A stretch of 64,000 bases of DNA. Source: Cordilura impudica. Its lineage: Eukaryota > Arthropoda > Insecta > Diptera > Scathophagidae. Each line of letters begins with the position of its first letter. Positions within the stretch are counted from its first letter, which is position 1. The position numbers were made by a program, and so were the translations under genes. Where the stretch lies: the NCBI GenBank assembly GCA_963682025.1, contig OY821519.1, forward strand, positions 2,065,501 to 2,129,500, given 5' to 3'. Below the pieces are notes generated by a model. It was not told the DNA's origin and searched no databases. It was given only the letters and a program-made list of their open reading frames with translations. Of the stretch, positions 21,991 through 34,082 are shown one piece after another.

Positions 21991-21993
21991 TTA

Positions 21994-23316
21994 GCAGACT
22001 AAAAATGTTCAAAACCTGGGCTACGGCTCAAAGATGCAAGAGATGAATATGCTTAAAAACTGGAAATAATCAAAGGTTTGGTGCCTCAGAAAAGCGAAAA
22101 AAAAGTCAGTTACCAAAACTAAATCAAGAATTTTTAATGAACTGTGGATACAGAATAATGGCCGAGTTGTATTTTATGATGAAACTTACGTCAAAACGGA
22201 CGTCAGACTATTTCCCAAATGCGGCAAAAAAGCATTTTCATTTACAACAACAGTGACTATTAATGCTCAAGTCTGTGGTTTTCTAGAATAACCGCGTATG
22301 TCATAAAATAAAAATGTTCAGGGGAGCCAAAAACGTTATATTTGAAATTATGGGATCGATATAAAGTTTTCAGAGCTTCTTATTTAATAGTCCTGTAGAT
22401 ATGGGCAATAAATACTTTATATAAAATTTTGAGTCAAAACTCTTCAGAGGAATAGATCCTAGAGAAGGACGAAAATAACAATATGTAAATAACACTTAAA
22501 GTGTGTGCAGATAAAACAACTTATGTCGACAAACGTCGTTTTCTTTGAAAAAGAAAACTACCAATGCAACCACCCATGTAAACATAAGTTGTTGTTGCTT
22601 GAAAAATGGATTTTTTTGTATCAAGAATAATAGTGACAAAAAATAACAGAAATAAACACACAAGTTTTTATAAGTGGTTATAAACTGAAAAAATAAACCA
22701 AAATTATTTTGCATTTTTTTTCATTAATAACAACGTATGTCGCTATCTGTCATTTTCTGAGAAAAAAATATGTCAGCGATCAAACGTAGGTTGACATACG
22801 TCGATAGTGCTGCAAATAAATTTAATAAACATTTAAGTTACGTCGTTATTTAAAGAAAAAACTCAGAAATGGCCAATATTTTTTTTTAAAAATTTAACAC
22901 ATGTAAAGAGCGTTTAAAATTAATATATTTGGCATCGTTAACTCAAAACGGACAAAAATGGACATATGCGGTTATTCCAGAAAACCACAGAAGTGTGTTG
23001 AGAAGATTGTTTAGAAACGAGATTCATTCCATATATGTAAAACCCACGATGAATTCACTCGTTTAAGCTTCAGCTCACTACGTTGCAAAAACTTTAAATT
23101 TGCTTTGGTAAAGTAATATTGAATTAACTATAAAAGACATGAAATTGCCAAACATCCCCCAAATGTTCGGCCCAATGAAAGATATTGTGCTCTAATAAAA
23201 ACCAATTCGAAGAAAATGTTAAAAGCTTGAAGAACGTTCAGTTTATGATTTTGTTTTACAACTTTGAATTTTATGAATTTGAAACGAAGCGAGTAGTTGA
23301 TGTTACTGGTTAACAC
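21994..23316 (+). pseudogene. Tc1/mariner-type transposase relic, interrupted
   Basis: On +, 22138-22280 reads FNELWIQNNGRVVFYDETYV then KTDVRLFPKCGKKAF. The DETYVK-D motif holds the first catalytic Asp of a DDE transposase. The gene breaks at 22272, resumes at 22991 (VLRRLFRNEIHSIYVKP), and shows a decayed C-terminal part near 23140-23220 resembling the P-N-C-P..RPIE..W segment of such transposases. Multiple stops and frameshifts are present. The outer ends are not clear. Confidence 0.6.
22273..22990. mobile_element. 718-bp inverted-repeat element inserted in the mariner relic
   Basis: CTGTGGTTTTCTAGAATAAC at the left and its near-perfect inverse GTTATTCCAGAAAACCACAG at the right, with AAGT directly outside both ends (22269-22272 and 22991-22994), give clear borders. 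The inverted repeats extend to about 27 bp (GCGTATGTC / GACATATGC). No coding frame. The 4-bp duplication does not fit Tc1/mariner; the superfamily is unknown. Confidence 0.75.
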
Positions 23317-24263
23317 GGAATAAAATCATAAAATTTTAATTAGAACAATATAAGCAGTTATAAACAAATACAAATGTGATTTTTTTAATATAAATAAATG
23401 TATATTGAAATAAGTGTAAATGAGTTAAATGCGAAAACTGCAGATGTTAGTAATATTGTTGAAACTTTTTTTGTATAACAACAAATACAAAATTAATAAT
23501 GAAAAGTTTTCATCAAAGCACAGTGGATTCACATCACACATAACTTTTGGATACCAGTTACATATTGATGGTTTAAAAAGATTGACTTGAGTCTAGACAA
23601 ATATTTTTAGTTTAAACTGTTGTGCGATTACTCGGCAGTTATAAAGCGGGTCTTAACCATGTTTTAAAAAAATAAACGAACGATATTAAAAAATTATGCA
23701 ATATTATCTAATAATCTTTATAAATTCATAGTATGAATTTCATATATATATAAATATTCTGTTAACCAGTCGCTGACGCAGTAAAATGAACTGTTTTGTT
23801 GTGTTTTTCATTCATTAATTAACCACCGTGCAACGAGGCTGATGACCACAACAAAGTAACAGAAACATCAGCCGTCCACCAGTCAACAGCATCAGTAATA
23901 TAAACAAAACTTATCCATTCGTTTACGTATTTATACAAATTAATATAAATACTCGTATTTATATGTATGCATACGATTATGTTTCGTTCTCTACCATAAG
24001 AGATCCATGAGCAACACCAACATTATCGTTTGGTTTAATCAGCTCGGCCGTACATCAGTCGGCAAGGTCTGGGTTGTGTGCAACAAAGTTGCATAAATTG
24101 ATTTACTTTCATGAAAGTGTTTTGACAAGGGAAGATGACCGATCAACACATTTTGAATTTTCCAATACAAAACTAAAACTTTTTCCCATTTATTGGATAC
24201 ATAAAAATGTCCTCAGAACACTTATATGGGCCATTAAAACTGCTTACGGAAAACTTGATTATA
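23317..24263. other. Stretch without recognisable genes
   Basis: No transposon protein is visible. 23770-24070 is less AT-rich (GAGGCTGATGACCACAAC, CAGCCGTCCACCAGTCAAC) and could be single-copy host DNA. No exon can be supported. Confidence 0.4.
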
Positions 24264-24545
24264 TCTATAATATTAATAGGCTAGGCGATTTCTTGTAACC
24301 GATGTTTTGTTCTATAGTTTTATCCTAATTTTGACCAAACGTATATTATTTGAAAGCTATTTCTTTTTGGCCGTTTTGCAGATTTACAAATTTTAAAATT
24401 TTTTCCTTTATTTTGAGTAAATTGAATTTAAAGTTGCTACTAACACATACATAAAATTATACATATACTATGTGTGTTTTATTAAATTTGCTAATGTGTT
24501 TGTTAATGAGTTTGTTTTCCTCAATATAATAAACCATACAAGTGT
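24264..24545 (+). mobile_element. Helitron-like repeat family H, copy 3 (3' truncated)
   Basis: Starts TCTATAATATTAATAGGC after A at 24263. It runs through TAGGCGATTTCTTGTAACCG and ACATAAAATTATACATATAC and loses similarity near 24545 without the CTAG end. Confidence 0.8.
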
Positions 24546-24734
24546 TAGTTTGTGAATTACTAAGTAGTAATAATAATTCTTTTTTATTTGCAGATAAAAA
24601 AAAATTTGTTAACAATTCAAAGTTTGTAATTGATTTTTAGAAAATATGCATATAAAAAAGATAAACGTTACCAGCAATTGTTTTATAAAACGTTTGTCGG
24701 AAAATAATGTGTTTAAATAAATTCATTTATTAAA

Positions 24735-27700
24735 TATTCTCTATATTTTAATGTGACTGTTAAGTACTTCACAAGCATCTCCCAGTCTTTGTCGCCATCT
24801 AATATCTGAATTATTTCTAGTTCTTCCAGTATTGGTTTACGAAAATTGCATATTCTGAATTCTCTGAAATGCAGGAGATCTTCCAAGGAAATGTTGAAAC
24901 GTTTCGTGTTCTCTTAAGTCACACATTGAGCAAAATTTCGATTCATCATTACCATCGTATCTATTATGATTAAGTTTTACCACACCACTCCTTGCCCTGA
25001 ATATCCAGATGATTTTATCTGCGTTGTGACTAGCAGTTAAATATTTGAAACCTCTGTCTGGATTCAGATGCTAATACAACCTTGATGGAGTTTGAATTTT
25101 TTTCTGCAAACTTTTATTGAGTTTATTCAGTGTCATGTTGGTTAATAAATTATAGCTAAACAAATTTTCAGTAACATTAAGACCTGGCCATTGTACATTC
25201 ATGCTTGTGGCGAGTTCTTTTAACTTTTCAATCCGGGATAGCTCACGACTAACCAGTATTTTCGATAATATGCATGGTAATCTGTTGTTATTATTGTACT
25301 GGAATAAAGTTTTACTAATCTATTGTAGATGTAGACTTATTGTGTAGAATGAATATCTTCAGCGGCTGTTTCCAGAATGAGAATATACATAATTCGGCGT
25401 TTCATTTGGCAGCTTAAGAATTTTTTTGAGAGAGTAGCGTTGCAATTTATTAGTTTCTTTAAAATATCCAAACCCCCATATGATTGAATTGATCTACATA
25501 CTGCTAAGAAAACCTTCCACTTCATTTGCAGATTTATTTCAGTGTTGCCAGGTTATATTAATGGCGCCTTTAGCCTGAATATTTTGTTTTTTAATATGTT
25601 TGCTGAACTTTAATTTAGGTGTGAAAATAATACCCAAGTAGTTAAATTCTGATGATGTTTTAATTTCTGCATTGTTAAAAACTCATTTTTCATGACTGGC
25701 CAAGCGACCACCATTTCTAAAAACAAGTATTTTCGATTTGCTAAGGTTAACTTTCAGGCCCCGTGTACTACAATATATCTCGAGGTTTTTATCATTTTTT
25801 GCAGAACTATTGCATCCTCTGCCAATAGCACTAATCGGAAATTTCTTCACCTGTCCATATGGCTGTTTCTGTGTTACTGTAGATACTTTCAATCATTTTA
25901 ACAAACTTATAGGACACACCCATACAATATAGATTATAAATTAGCGCCTGCCTTGTACATTGTCGAAAGCAGCTTTAAAATCTATAAAAAAAAAAACGCA
26001 TAGACTTTCTTTTTTTCATCTAGCTTAATCCTTACCAGGGCTGACAAGTAATAAATGTTATCAACTGTTGAATATTGTCTTCGAAAACTAGCCTGATATT
26101 CTGTCATAATATTATTTGTTTCTACAAAATTATACAACTTTTCATTCAACATCCCCATCATGATCTTGACAATGCAATTTATGAAGGTTATGCCTCTATA
26201 ATTGTTAGGTTGGTTTATATCTCCTTTTTTATACCATATACCACTATGTGGTTTGGTTATAATGACTTTGTGCTGCTGTTTGTAACTACCAAAAATATTT
26301 GACCTAGACCCATCTTTTATTGTACCGATCGAATCAGAATCACTTTCTCATTCGATTTAACGATGTCCGTCCGTCCGTCCGTCTGTGTGTCCATGTAAAG
26401 CTTGTAATCAAACTGCAATTCGCAAATATGAATTTATTTCGATGAAATTTGGTATAAACGCTTCTATCGGCCATAGGATGAACGCTATTGAAATTGGTGA
26501 GAATCGGTCCATGTTCAGACCTAGCCCCCATACAATCAACATAAATTGCCATAAGATCCAAATTATTATATAAATTTTAGTCAAATTGGGTTTGTATGTA
26601 TTTATTACATCCATTAATCAGTAGTCCAACAATGATCCCTATTGGACAACTCTCAGTCATAGGCCCCATATAGAGGTGCTTCCCGATCTTCACTTAAATC
26701 TATAATAAAACAAAAATATTGCACTGATTCTTCTCAAATTTTGTTTGTATATATTTTTGCAAAGAGACTTTACCAAACATGGTCAGGATCGGTCCATTTT
26801 GGGGCCTAGTCCCCATATAGATATAACATCCGATATGAACTTTTTCATATCTGCAGACAAAAAAAATTAATAAAAATGCCACTCAAATTTGGTTTATTCC
26901 TATTTTCTATATCCAATTAGTTGGGCCTAAGAGAAAAACCAAAGTCTTATTAAAAGAGTTATCTATTTTACTGTTATTGAAGATGTTGTTATACATCTGC
27001 AGCAGTTGTATATAGAATTCATCCGTAGCATTCAAAAAAAATTCATAAGGCACCCACCCGAACTTCACCTGCGGCTTTGTTTAATTTCACCTTCTTTAAT
27101 TCATTCTTCAGTTCAATAATAGTAAGAGGACCATCAAGTAAACGATTTTCAATGAAATGGGGTGCATACTGCATCTCTGGATTTCAGTGCGTAGGATTTA
27201 AAAGATTCTGAAAGTGGGCTTTGAAATTTGGGACCGAGACATCAGGGCCCATTAAGCGCTTGTGGTTTCTTATCTATTTAGCTACTTTCCACCATTCTTT
27301 GCTGTCTTTTATGCAGTTCATTTTATCTATAAGTTGCTTGTTACATTCCGCTTTACGGGTTCCGCATATTTGTTTGTAATACCTTTGCGATTTCAAATAA
27401 ATATCTTTATCTTCTGCACTTTTAGATTTTCTCTTGCAGAATTACATTTATGACTATACCAGTTCTGTTTACTTTCAAAAGTTTTGTGGTTATATTTTGT
27501 CATAGGCGTGGACTTTTTTATAACTTCACATAGCTTGACTAGATTTAATTGGTTTGAATTTATGTTTTCTAAATTTTCATTAAGTTTTCGCTGAAATTGC
27601 CCTTTTGGAATTATCCCAATATAATTGAGGAAGTAGCGATAGTTTTAATTGGTTCCTTTTGTATTGCTACCTTTATGTTAAACTTTATTGGGAAGTGGTT

Positions 27701-27850
27701 TGACCAACCTTTGTCTTCGACTACAAACCCATCAACATAGCCTAGCATATCTTGTGCGGTTGCATGAAAATCGATCACAGATTCCCCCAATGTGCTTAAA
27801 TATGTGAGCTTTTCTTCCGCGTCCCCTTGAGTTTTGTGCAACTTTTTATC
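24735..27850 (-). pseudogene. Non-LTR retrotransposon relic (endonuclease and RT)
   Basis: Read on -. Near 27841-27611 is the end of an apurinic-type endonuclease (DKGWSNHFPIKFN, the S-x-H-x-P site; the usual Asp before His is Asn here). RT pieces follow, including RGLKVNLSKSKILVFRNGG (25683-25892) and WKVFLAVCRSIQSYGGLDIL (25337-25525). Last comes a Cys/His C-terminal segment, DESKFCSMCDLREHETFQHF, near 24880-24960, usual at the end of insect non-LTR RT proteins. Stops and frameshifts are frequent. A family-C copy is inserted at 26229-26933. The clade is undetermined and no poly(A) tail is clear. Confidence 0.75.
26229..26933 (-). repeat. Dispersed repeat family C, copy 5
   Basis: From TATACCATATACCACTATG through four GTCC units (about 26365-26384) to CCAATTAGTTGGGCCTAAGAG. 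The palindromic ACAAGTAAG end is missing. It lies inside the non-LTR relic. Confidence 0.9.
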
Positions 27851-27967
27851 TGTGCGATTTGTTTTGAGCGTTTTTTTTTTTGTGCGATATATGAAAATTC
27901 AAATTGCATATGCCGCAAAGAAAGGCACAAAACAAAGCGCACAAATAGAAAATCGCAGAAAAACAGG

Positions 27968-28547
27968 TTTACCCCCCAATCTCACATCACACTGAAATTG
28001 TAAAATCGTTGTGTACGTATTATCAACGAAAAATTGTTCGAATTAGTCGAATCCATCGCCATTAAATTTTATGCTCAAACATCTGACTGCAATCTCATTT
28101 TTAAAATATTGTCGAAGCGTAAACTTGAAAAAATTTGTATACTTCTCTCTCTTATTTTATTTTAAGTAGAGTTACCGAGTTTATTATACAGGCACATGTT
28201 TGAGGGAAAATGTTTACATTTATTATTATTAGTATTATTTTAATAATAGTTAATAATATTTATGCTCTATAATTAACAAACTTGCGTTTTTGTATGCGCA
28301 TTTCAAAAAATAAATTTTTATAATAGATTTAACAAGTTAAAACTTTAATTACAATTTTACAGAATCCAGTAAATTTGCATTAAATTTATAACAGGGTAAC
28401 ATTAATCATCGTTAGTGTCTGCCACTACTCGCACGAAAAATTTTGTGCCATTAGTGTGACCACTGCGGAAAATGTGTGTGTATTAGTAAAAAATGTGAGT
28501 GTATTGAGTTTTTCGAACTTTCAGTGTGATGTGAGATCGCTGGGTTA
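27968..28547. mobile_element. Inverted-repeat element (MITE), about 580 bp
   Basis: TTTACCCCCCAATCTCACAT at the left and the inverse of TTAACCCAGCGATCTCACAT at the right, extending through CACACTGAAA, are terminal inverted repeats of about 30 bp. No coding frame. The target duplication is not clear. Confidence 0.6.
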
Positions 28548-28809
28548 ACTGGAATACATATATTTACAATTCATCCTCTGTAAACGCAATAGCCGCTACA
28601 AAAACGGAGTAAAAGATTTCACTCAGCCCAACAATACTGGTTTTTAAAAAAATGTCAAGTCTATGCACTCGTATAATAAAATCAAAAATGATTATGTTGA
28701 TTTAAATATCTAAAATTAGTTTTTTAATTTATGAATTTAAATGAAATTCATTAAATTTCGTTATAAATATTTATTGAACACACAGAAGTTATATAAATGC
28801 GTTTCTTAA

Positions 28810-28990
28810 TAAATAATTTTATAAGAGCCCAAAGGTATGCTAATCAGTTTTAGTAATTCACAATTCAACACAGGGCGTGTGATATACAATTATAATGAAA
28901 TTCAATTAAATAATAAAATGCACATATGATGAATTGGGATTGGCTATAATTGATTAGCATACATTTGGGCTCTTATAAAATTATTAATTA
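28810..28990. repeat. Palindrome of about 180 bp
   Basis: Arms TTATAAGAGCCCAAAGGTAT / ATACATTTGGGCTCTTATAA, extending through GCTAATCAGTTTTAG and its inverse, with a ~50-bp centre. The arm word GCTAATCAATTTTAGCCAAT also occurs inside family H copies. Confidence 0.75.
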
Positions 28991-30340
28991 TAAATATTTT
29001 TTTTAATTTAATATAGTTTTAATACAATACATGTAACATTTTATCATTTAGCACTTATGATCTATAACTATGGCAAATTTCGCACTCCTTCGTGCGCTCA
29101 TTTTGCTTCAAAGCCCGTCGAAAGATTTACCGTCACGTATTAATCATAGTGGAACTATATTATCTGAATATTAATGATTCTTCCTCAAATTTATGCTTAT
29201 TTTCTTTTTCTCGGGAAATCTCTTATTACATATTTTAAATGCTGCTTTCTACATTTAACATAAAATGTATTTATTTTTATTGAAAAAATCACAATAATCG
29301 GTATTCCCAAATCTGGAGAAACAAATTTTGTTAAGAATCATAATTTCAGAACAGACCTTCAACTAGAAATGAATGCAAACTCTGCGGTAAAATGAAATGG
29401 TGTTTAATGAAATTCTCCCTTTAACTTCCAATTGTTGGTGTGATGGAACATTCCCCCATAATTATTTCATTATTTTTGTTTTAAAAATATTGTTGTTGTT
29501 GGCATATAAACATAATCTAAATATTTATAATCTGAATGTCTTTCGATCTGGTATTAAAACGGCATAAAAATCATTAGATTCCTATCAAAATCTATACTAC
29601 GACCATAAATGCGAAAAAAAAAATGAATAAAAATATCAGTAGGTATATAAATATTTTTTAATAATTAAATTTTCACTTAACAACCATGTTGCGGCATATG
29701 TTTTGTAGTGGATGCAAATAACAAGTTTCTTGAAAATTACATTAATTTACACAAACATGCGTACGAAAATATTTACATATGTATGAACGTATGCATACAT
29801 ATGTACATACAAATAAACATTTTGATTTGTTAAACATTTAAATATGTATTATTTTAAATAGTTTATTGAGTAATTCTAAAATAAACAGGATCTTTTCTTC
29901 TCAGGATGGGCAGAAAACGGTTAACAGCCAACAAGAAAATCAACCAAGCAACAATGTTGCAATTTAAACATGTAGAAAAGCTGCAATTCTTTCGATGAAA
30001 TCCATATTTATATTGGTATTAACATAATTTTTAATAAAAATGTCAAATATGCGGCAAATAATTGTCAATAAATTGAATACTTTATAATTAAAATGTTTAA
30101 AGGCTGTAGAAAAATGGATAAAGGAAACAAAACAAAAACAAATTAAAAAAATTTTTGTGTGAACAACAAAAATTCGTACATACAAAATTTTTCATCTAGA
30201 TAGTAATTATTATTAAGAATGAAAAAAATTTTTGCAACTAACTGATCTACATAGAATTGATTGTCTCTTCTGGAGATTGGGGCGTGTGAGAATATTGGCT
30301 CACTTTCAAGCCAGATAATTCATTCACCAAGGGTTTTTGA
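28991..30340. other. Stretch without recognisable genes
   Basis: AT-rich. ACATATGTACATAC words occur near 29770-29815. No protein, inverted repeat or family H/C similarity was seen. Confidence 0.4.
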
Positions 30341-32195
30341 TGTGTAAACATCTATACGCGCAGGGGGGTAAATTTCAAAAACAGCGTAACATGTAAGCGT
30401 AACATGTGAGTCGTAAGACAAAATGGGATTGTATTGGAGAAAAAATTATGATATTAAGATGAAAATAAAAAAAAAAAATTAAAAATAAAAAATTAAAAAA
30501 TAAAAATAAAAATAAAAATAAAAATAAAAATGAAAAATGAAAAATGAAACATGAAAAATAAAAAATAAAAAATGAATAATAAAAATTTAAAACCAAAAAA
30601 TTAAAAATAAAATATGAAAAATAAAAAATGAAGCATGAAAAATAAGAAATGAAAAATGAAAAACTAAAATTAAAAATGAATAATGAAAAATGAAAAATAA
30701 AATTTGAAAAATAAAAAATTGTATATAAAAAATAAAAAATAAAAAATGAAAATTTAAAAAAGAAAAATAAAAATTGGAAAATGAAAAATGAAGAAAAAAA
30801 TTAAAAATGAAAAATAAAAAATGAAAAATGAAATATGAAAAATGAAAAATTAAAAATAAATTAAAAATTAAAAATGAAAAAAAAAAAAATTAAAAACGAA
30901 AAATTAAAAATGAAAATGAAAAAAAAAATTAAAAATGGAAAATATGAAATTAATAATAAAAATGAAAATTAAAAAATGAAAAATAAAAAATAAAAAATAA
31001 GAAATAAGAAATAAAAAATAAAAAATGAAGAATGGAAAATAAAAAATAAAATTTAAAAAAAAAAAATAAAAAGGAAAAATGAAAAATAAAAATTAAAAAT
31101 GAATAATAAAAAATTAAAAATAAAATATGAAAAAAAAAATGAAACATGAAAAATAAGAAATGAAAAATGAAAAACTAAAATTAAAAATGAATAATGAGAA
31201 ATGAAAAATAAAAAATAAAAAATGAATAATAAAAAATTAAAGCTAAAAAATTAAAAATAAAATATGAAAAATAAAAAATGAAATATGAAAAATAAGAAAT
31301 GAAAAATGAAAAACTCAAATTAAAAATGAATAATGAAAAATGAAAAATTAAAAATAAAATTTGAAAAATAAAAAATTATATATAAAAAATAAAAAATGAA
31401 AATTGAAAAAAGAAAAATAAATATTGAAAAATGAAAAATGAAAAAAAAAAAATGAAAAACGAAAAATTAAAAATGAAAAATTAAAAAAAAAAAATTAAAA
31501 ATGGAAAATAAAAAATTAATAATAAAAATGAAAATTAAAAAATGAAAAATAAAAAATAAAAATGAAAAATAAAAAATGCAAAATGAAAAATAAAAAATTT
31601 AAAAAAAATAAAAAGGAAAAATGAAAAATTAAAAATAAAAAATTAATAATAAAAAATTAACACTAAAAAATTAAAAATAAAATATGAAAAATAAAAAATG
31701 AAACATGAAAAATAAGAAATTAAAAATGAAAAACTAAAATTAAAAATGAATAATGAAAAATGAAAAATAAAATATTAAAAATAAAAAATTAAATATAAAA
31801 AATAAAAAATGAAAAATAAAAAATGAAAATTGAAAAAAAAAAAATTGAAAAATGAAAAACTAAAAATAAAAAATGAAAAATAAAAAGTGAAAAATTAAAA
31901 TTAAAAAATTAAAAATTAAAAATAAAAATGAAAAGATAAAAATGAAAAAAAAAAATTTAAATGAAAAACGAAAAATAAAAAACGAAAATTTAAAAATAAA
32001 AAATAAAAAAGGAAAAATTAAAAATTAACCGGTTAAAATAATAAAATAAAATAATAAAAAATATTTTTATATTAACAGAGCCCCTGCAGTTGATTGCTAT
32101 AAGTGATACGCTTTCTATTTGATTTGAAGAAAGTGCTATAAAAAAACCTTTAATTACTAGATGTTTACACAGCTCCCCTGCGATCGGACTAACAT
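30341..32195 (+). mobile_element. Repeat family D, copy 1, with giant A-rich centre
   Basis: The left edge AACATCTATACGCGCAGGGG and the right edge TAATTACTAGATGTTTACA, then CCCCTGCGATCGGACTAACA, are shared with the ~375-bp copy at 50463-50838. Also shared are GATTGTATTGG.GAAAAAATT near the left and GCTATAAGTGATAC near the right. Between these landmarks copy 1 holds about 1.6 kb of simple A-rich repeat that copy 2 lacks. A class II non-autonomous element is likely but not proven. Confidence 0.7.
30455..32030. repeat. A-rich low-complexity array (GAAAAATAAAAA words)
   Basis: About 1.6 kb of GAAAAAT/AAAAAT/TAAAAAT words on the + strand, almost free of C. Higher-order structure is present: a ~58-bp block starting ATGAAACATGAAAAATAAG recurs near 30627, 31139, 31278 and 31698. 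Long F/Y/I-rich frames on - are artefacts of composition. Confidence 0.9.
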
Positions 32196-32557
32196 GATTT
32201 TTAATACTCACGCTCGCTCAGGAATCAACTCACTAAATTATATTAAAAAGTGCATTTGCACTGGCAATCAAATCTTGTACAAATTAGATTATGACGAAAA
32301 AATAAGTGAATTTTTTTCATTATTAAAAAAAAGTTTTTTGTGTGATGGTTGTAATTACCAAAAATATCTGAGCAAGACCCACTGTTTATAATACCGATCA
32401 GCTCAGAATAATTTCCTAATCAAGCGAATTTGGTCCATGTGTTATGTCTTTCTGTTTGTCTGTCTGATTGTCTGTGTGTTCATTAGGTTGGTGGTTTTGG
32501 TGAATGGAGCTGGATTTTTTTGTCTGAAATCTGTAAGTGCTCTACACCATTTCCAAT

Positions 32558-33030
32558 TGTATTTCAGAATTGTATTTCAGAATTGTCTAAATGTATTTCA
32601 GAATTGTCTAAATGTATTTCAGAATTGTCTAAATGTATTTCAGAATTGTCTAAATGTATTTCAGAATTGTCTAAATGTATTTCAGAATTGTCTAAATGTA
32701 TTTCAGAATTGTCTAAATGTATTTCAGAATTGTCTAAATGTATTTCAGAATTGTCCAAATGTATTTCAGAATTTCCCAATTGTATTTCAGAAAATTCAAA
32801 ATGTATTTCAGAAATTTCCAATTGTATTTCAGAAAATTCCAATTGTATTCCAGAATTTTCCAATTGTATTTCAGAATATTCCAATTGTATTTCAGAATTT
32901 TCCAATTGTATTTCAGAAAATTCCAATTGTATTTCAGAAAATTCCAATTGTATTTTAGAAAATTACAATTGTATTTCAGAATTTTCTAATTGTATTTCAG
33001 AATTGTCTAATTGTATTTCAGAAAATAAAA
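32558..33030 (+). repeat. 21-bp tandem array, about 22 units
   Basis: Unit TGTATTTCAGAATTGTCTAA plus one A. The first eight or so units are nearly identical; later ones vary in the second half (AATTTTCCAAT, AAAATTCCAAT). Being a multiple of three it keeps every frame open, giving false repetitive ORFs on both strands. Confidence 0.95.
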
Positions 33031-33628
33031 CTTATTTGTGCCCTACAAAAATAATGAATATTAAATATGTCGATACATTGAATGATAAAATAAAAGGTGA
33101 AGTAATACGCTATTAATTTTTCAGTGGAATATTAATTTGAATGCCTTGTAATGTTTAAATGCAGTTGTATAGTAAACATTTTTAATTGTTGTTTTATGAA
33201 TTTTTAAGGGATCAAAAAGTAATTCTATAACTCGTTAATTTAATAAGGACAATTATAGAAAATATTTATTACTTTTAGGAGCAATAAAAATTTCAAAATT
33301 TTTTCTTTATCAAATTTTTTTAAAATACAGGATATTTTCCTTTTTTAGGAGCCCTAAATGTTACGAAACTTTCATAGTACTTAAAGTAAACTTTTTTATA
33401 TTCTATCGACCAAATTGCGTAGATATGCTGTAGAGAAAATTCCAATACTTGTTATATCAATGTGTCAATTTTTTAATTTTTTTTTTCACATAAATGCTTT
33501 TTGTTATTAGTCTATGCTTAAAAACAAATCAAACTGTGAAAAAAATACCAATAAATTCATATATAAAAAAATTAAAAATTTAAATATAAAAAAAAAATTT
33601 AAATATAAGAAAAGAATTAAATAAAAAA

Positions 33629-33799
33629 ATGGAAAACAGAGACACATGCGCAGTTTGCTTAGGATCTATGTTAAGAAAAGAAATAAATAAGCTACTTCCA
33701 TGCAATCATTTATTGCATATTGTTTGCTACAGGCAGTTAAGTGAGGGTCAACGCGTTACTACATGTCCCTATTGTAGATTAGCTATAGAGGGTAAGTAA
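33629..33799 (+). CDS. 56-residue RING-H2 finger protein (or first exon)
   Basis: ATG at 33629, stop TAA at 33797-33799. All eight zinc ligands of a RING-H2 finger are present with canonical spacing: C7-x2-C10-x14-C25-x-H27-x2-H30-x2-C33-x12-C46-x2-C49, with the usual C-P-Y-C-R ending. RING fingers normally recruit E2 enzymes for ubiquitin transfer; that activity is assumed, not shown. A strong donor, G|GTAAGT, at 33791/33792 suggests the ORF may be exon 1 of a longer transcript; with splicing the stop at 33797 would be removed. It lies 0.3 kb upstream of the transposase remains on the same strand. An intact frame beside a wrecked transposase is notable, though 56 codons can stay open by chance. 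Confidence 0.6.
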   Translation: MENRDTCAVCLGSMLRKEINKLLPCNHLLHIVCYRQLSEGQRVTTCPYCRLAIEGK

Positions 33800-34082
33800 T
33801 TTTTGTAGCCATTTATTCAGTTTTGTGAGACGCCAAAGTACATAATTTCTTTCTCATCTAAAGTACACATAAAAGTTTTTTTCGGTTTCATAAAAGTAAC
33901 CTTTTTTATGATGAATTCCAAATTTATTTTTATGAGTCCGCAAAATACCGATTTTTCCCATACAATAGAGGCACACACATAGTGTACATGAACTATGTTT
34001 ACAATAACTACATAAACCTACCACATTTATTTATTTCTCCAACTTAATTGTACATAAGTATGCTTCTTATTTTTTGAAATAG

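Noticed and set aside
30375..31147. F/Y/I/L-rich frames on - resembling membrane proteins
   Set aside because: Translation of A-rich simple repeat.
32558..33030. CRISPR-like regular array
   Set aside because: Units are contiguous with no unique spacers, and the context is eukaryotic.
32437..33116. Long repetitive frames on both strands (FQNCLNV..., CISELSK..., EIHLDNS...)
   Set aside because: Created by a 21-bp tandem repeat, a multiple of three without stops in several frames; not a protein gene.
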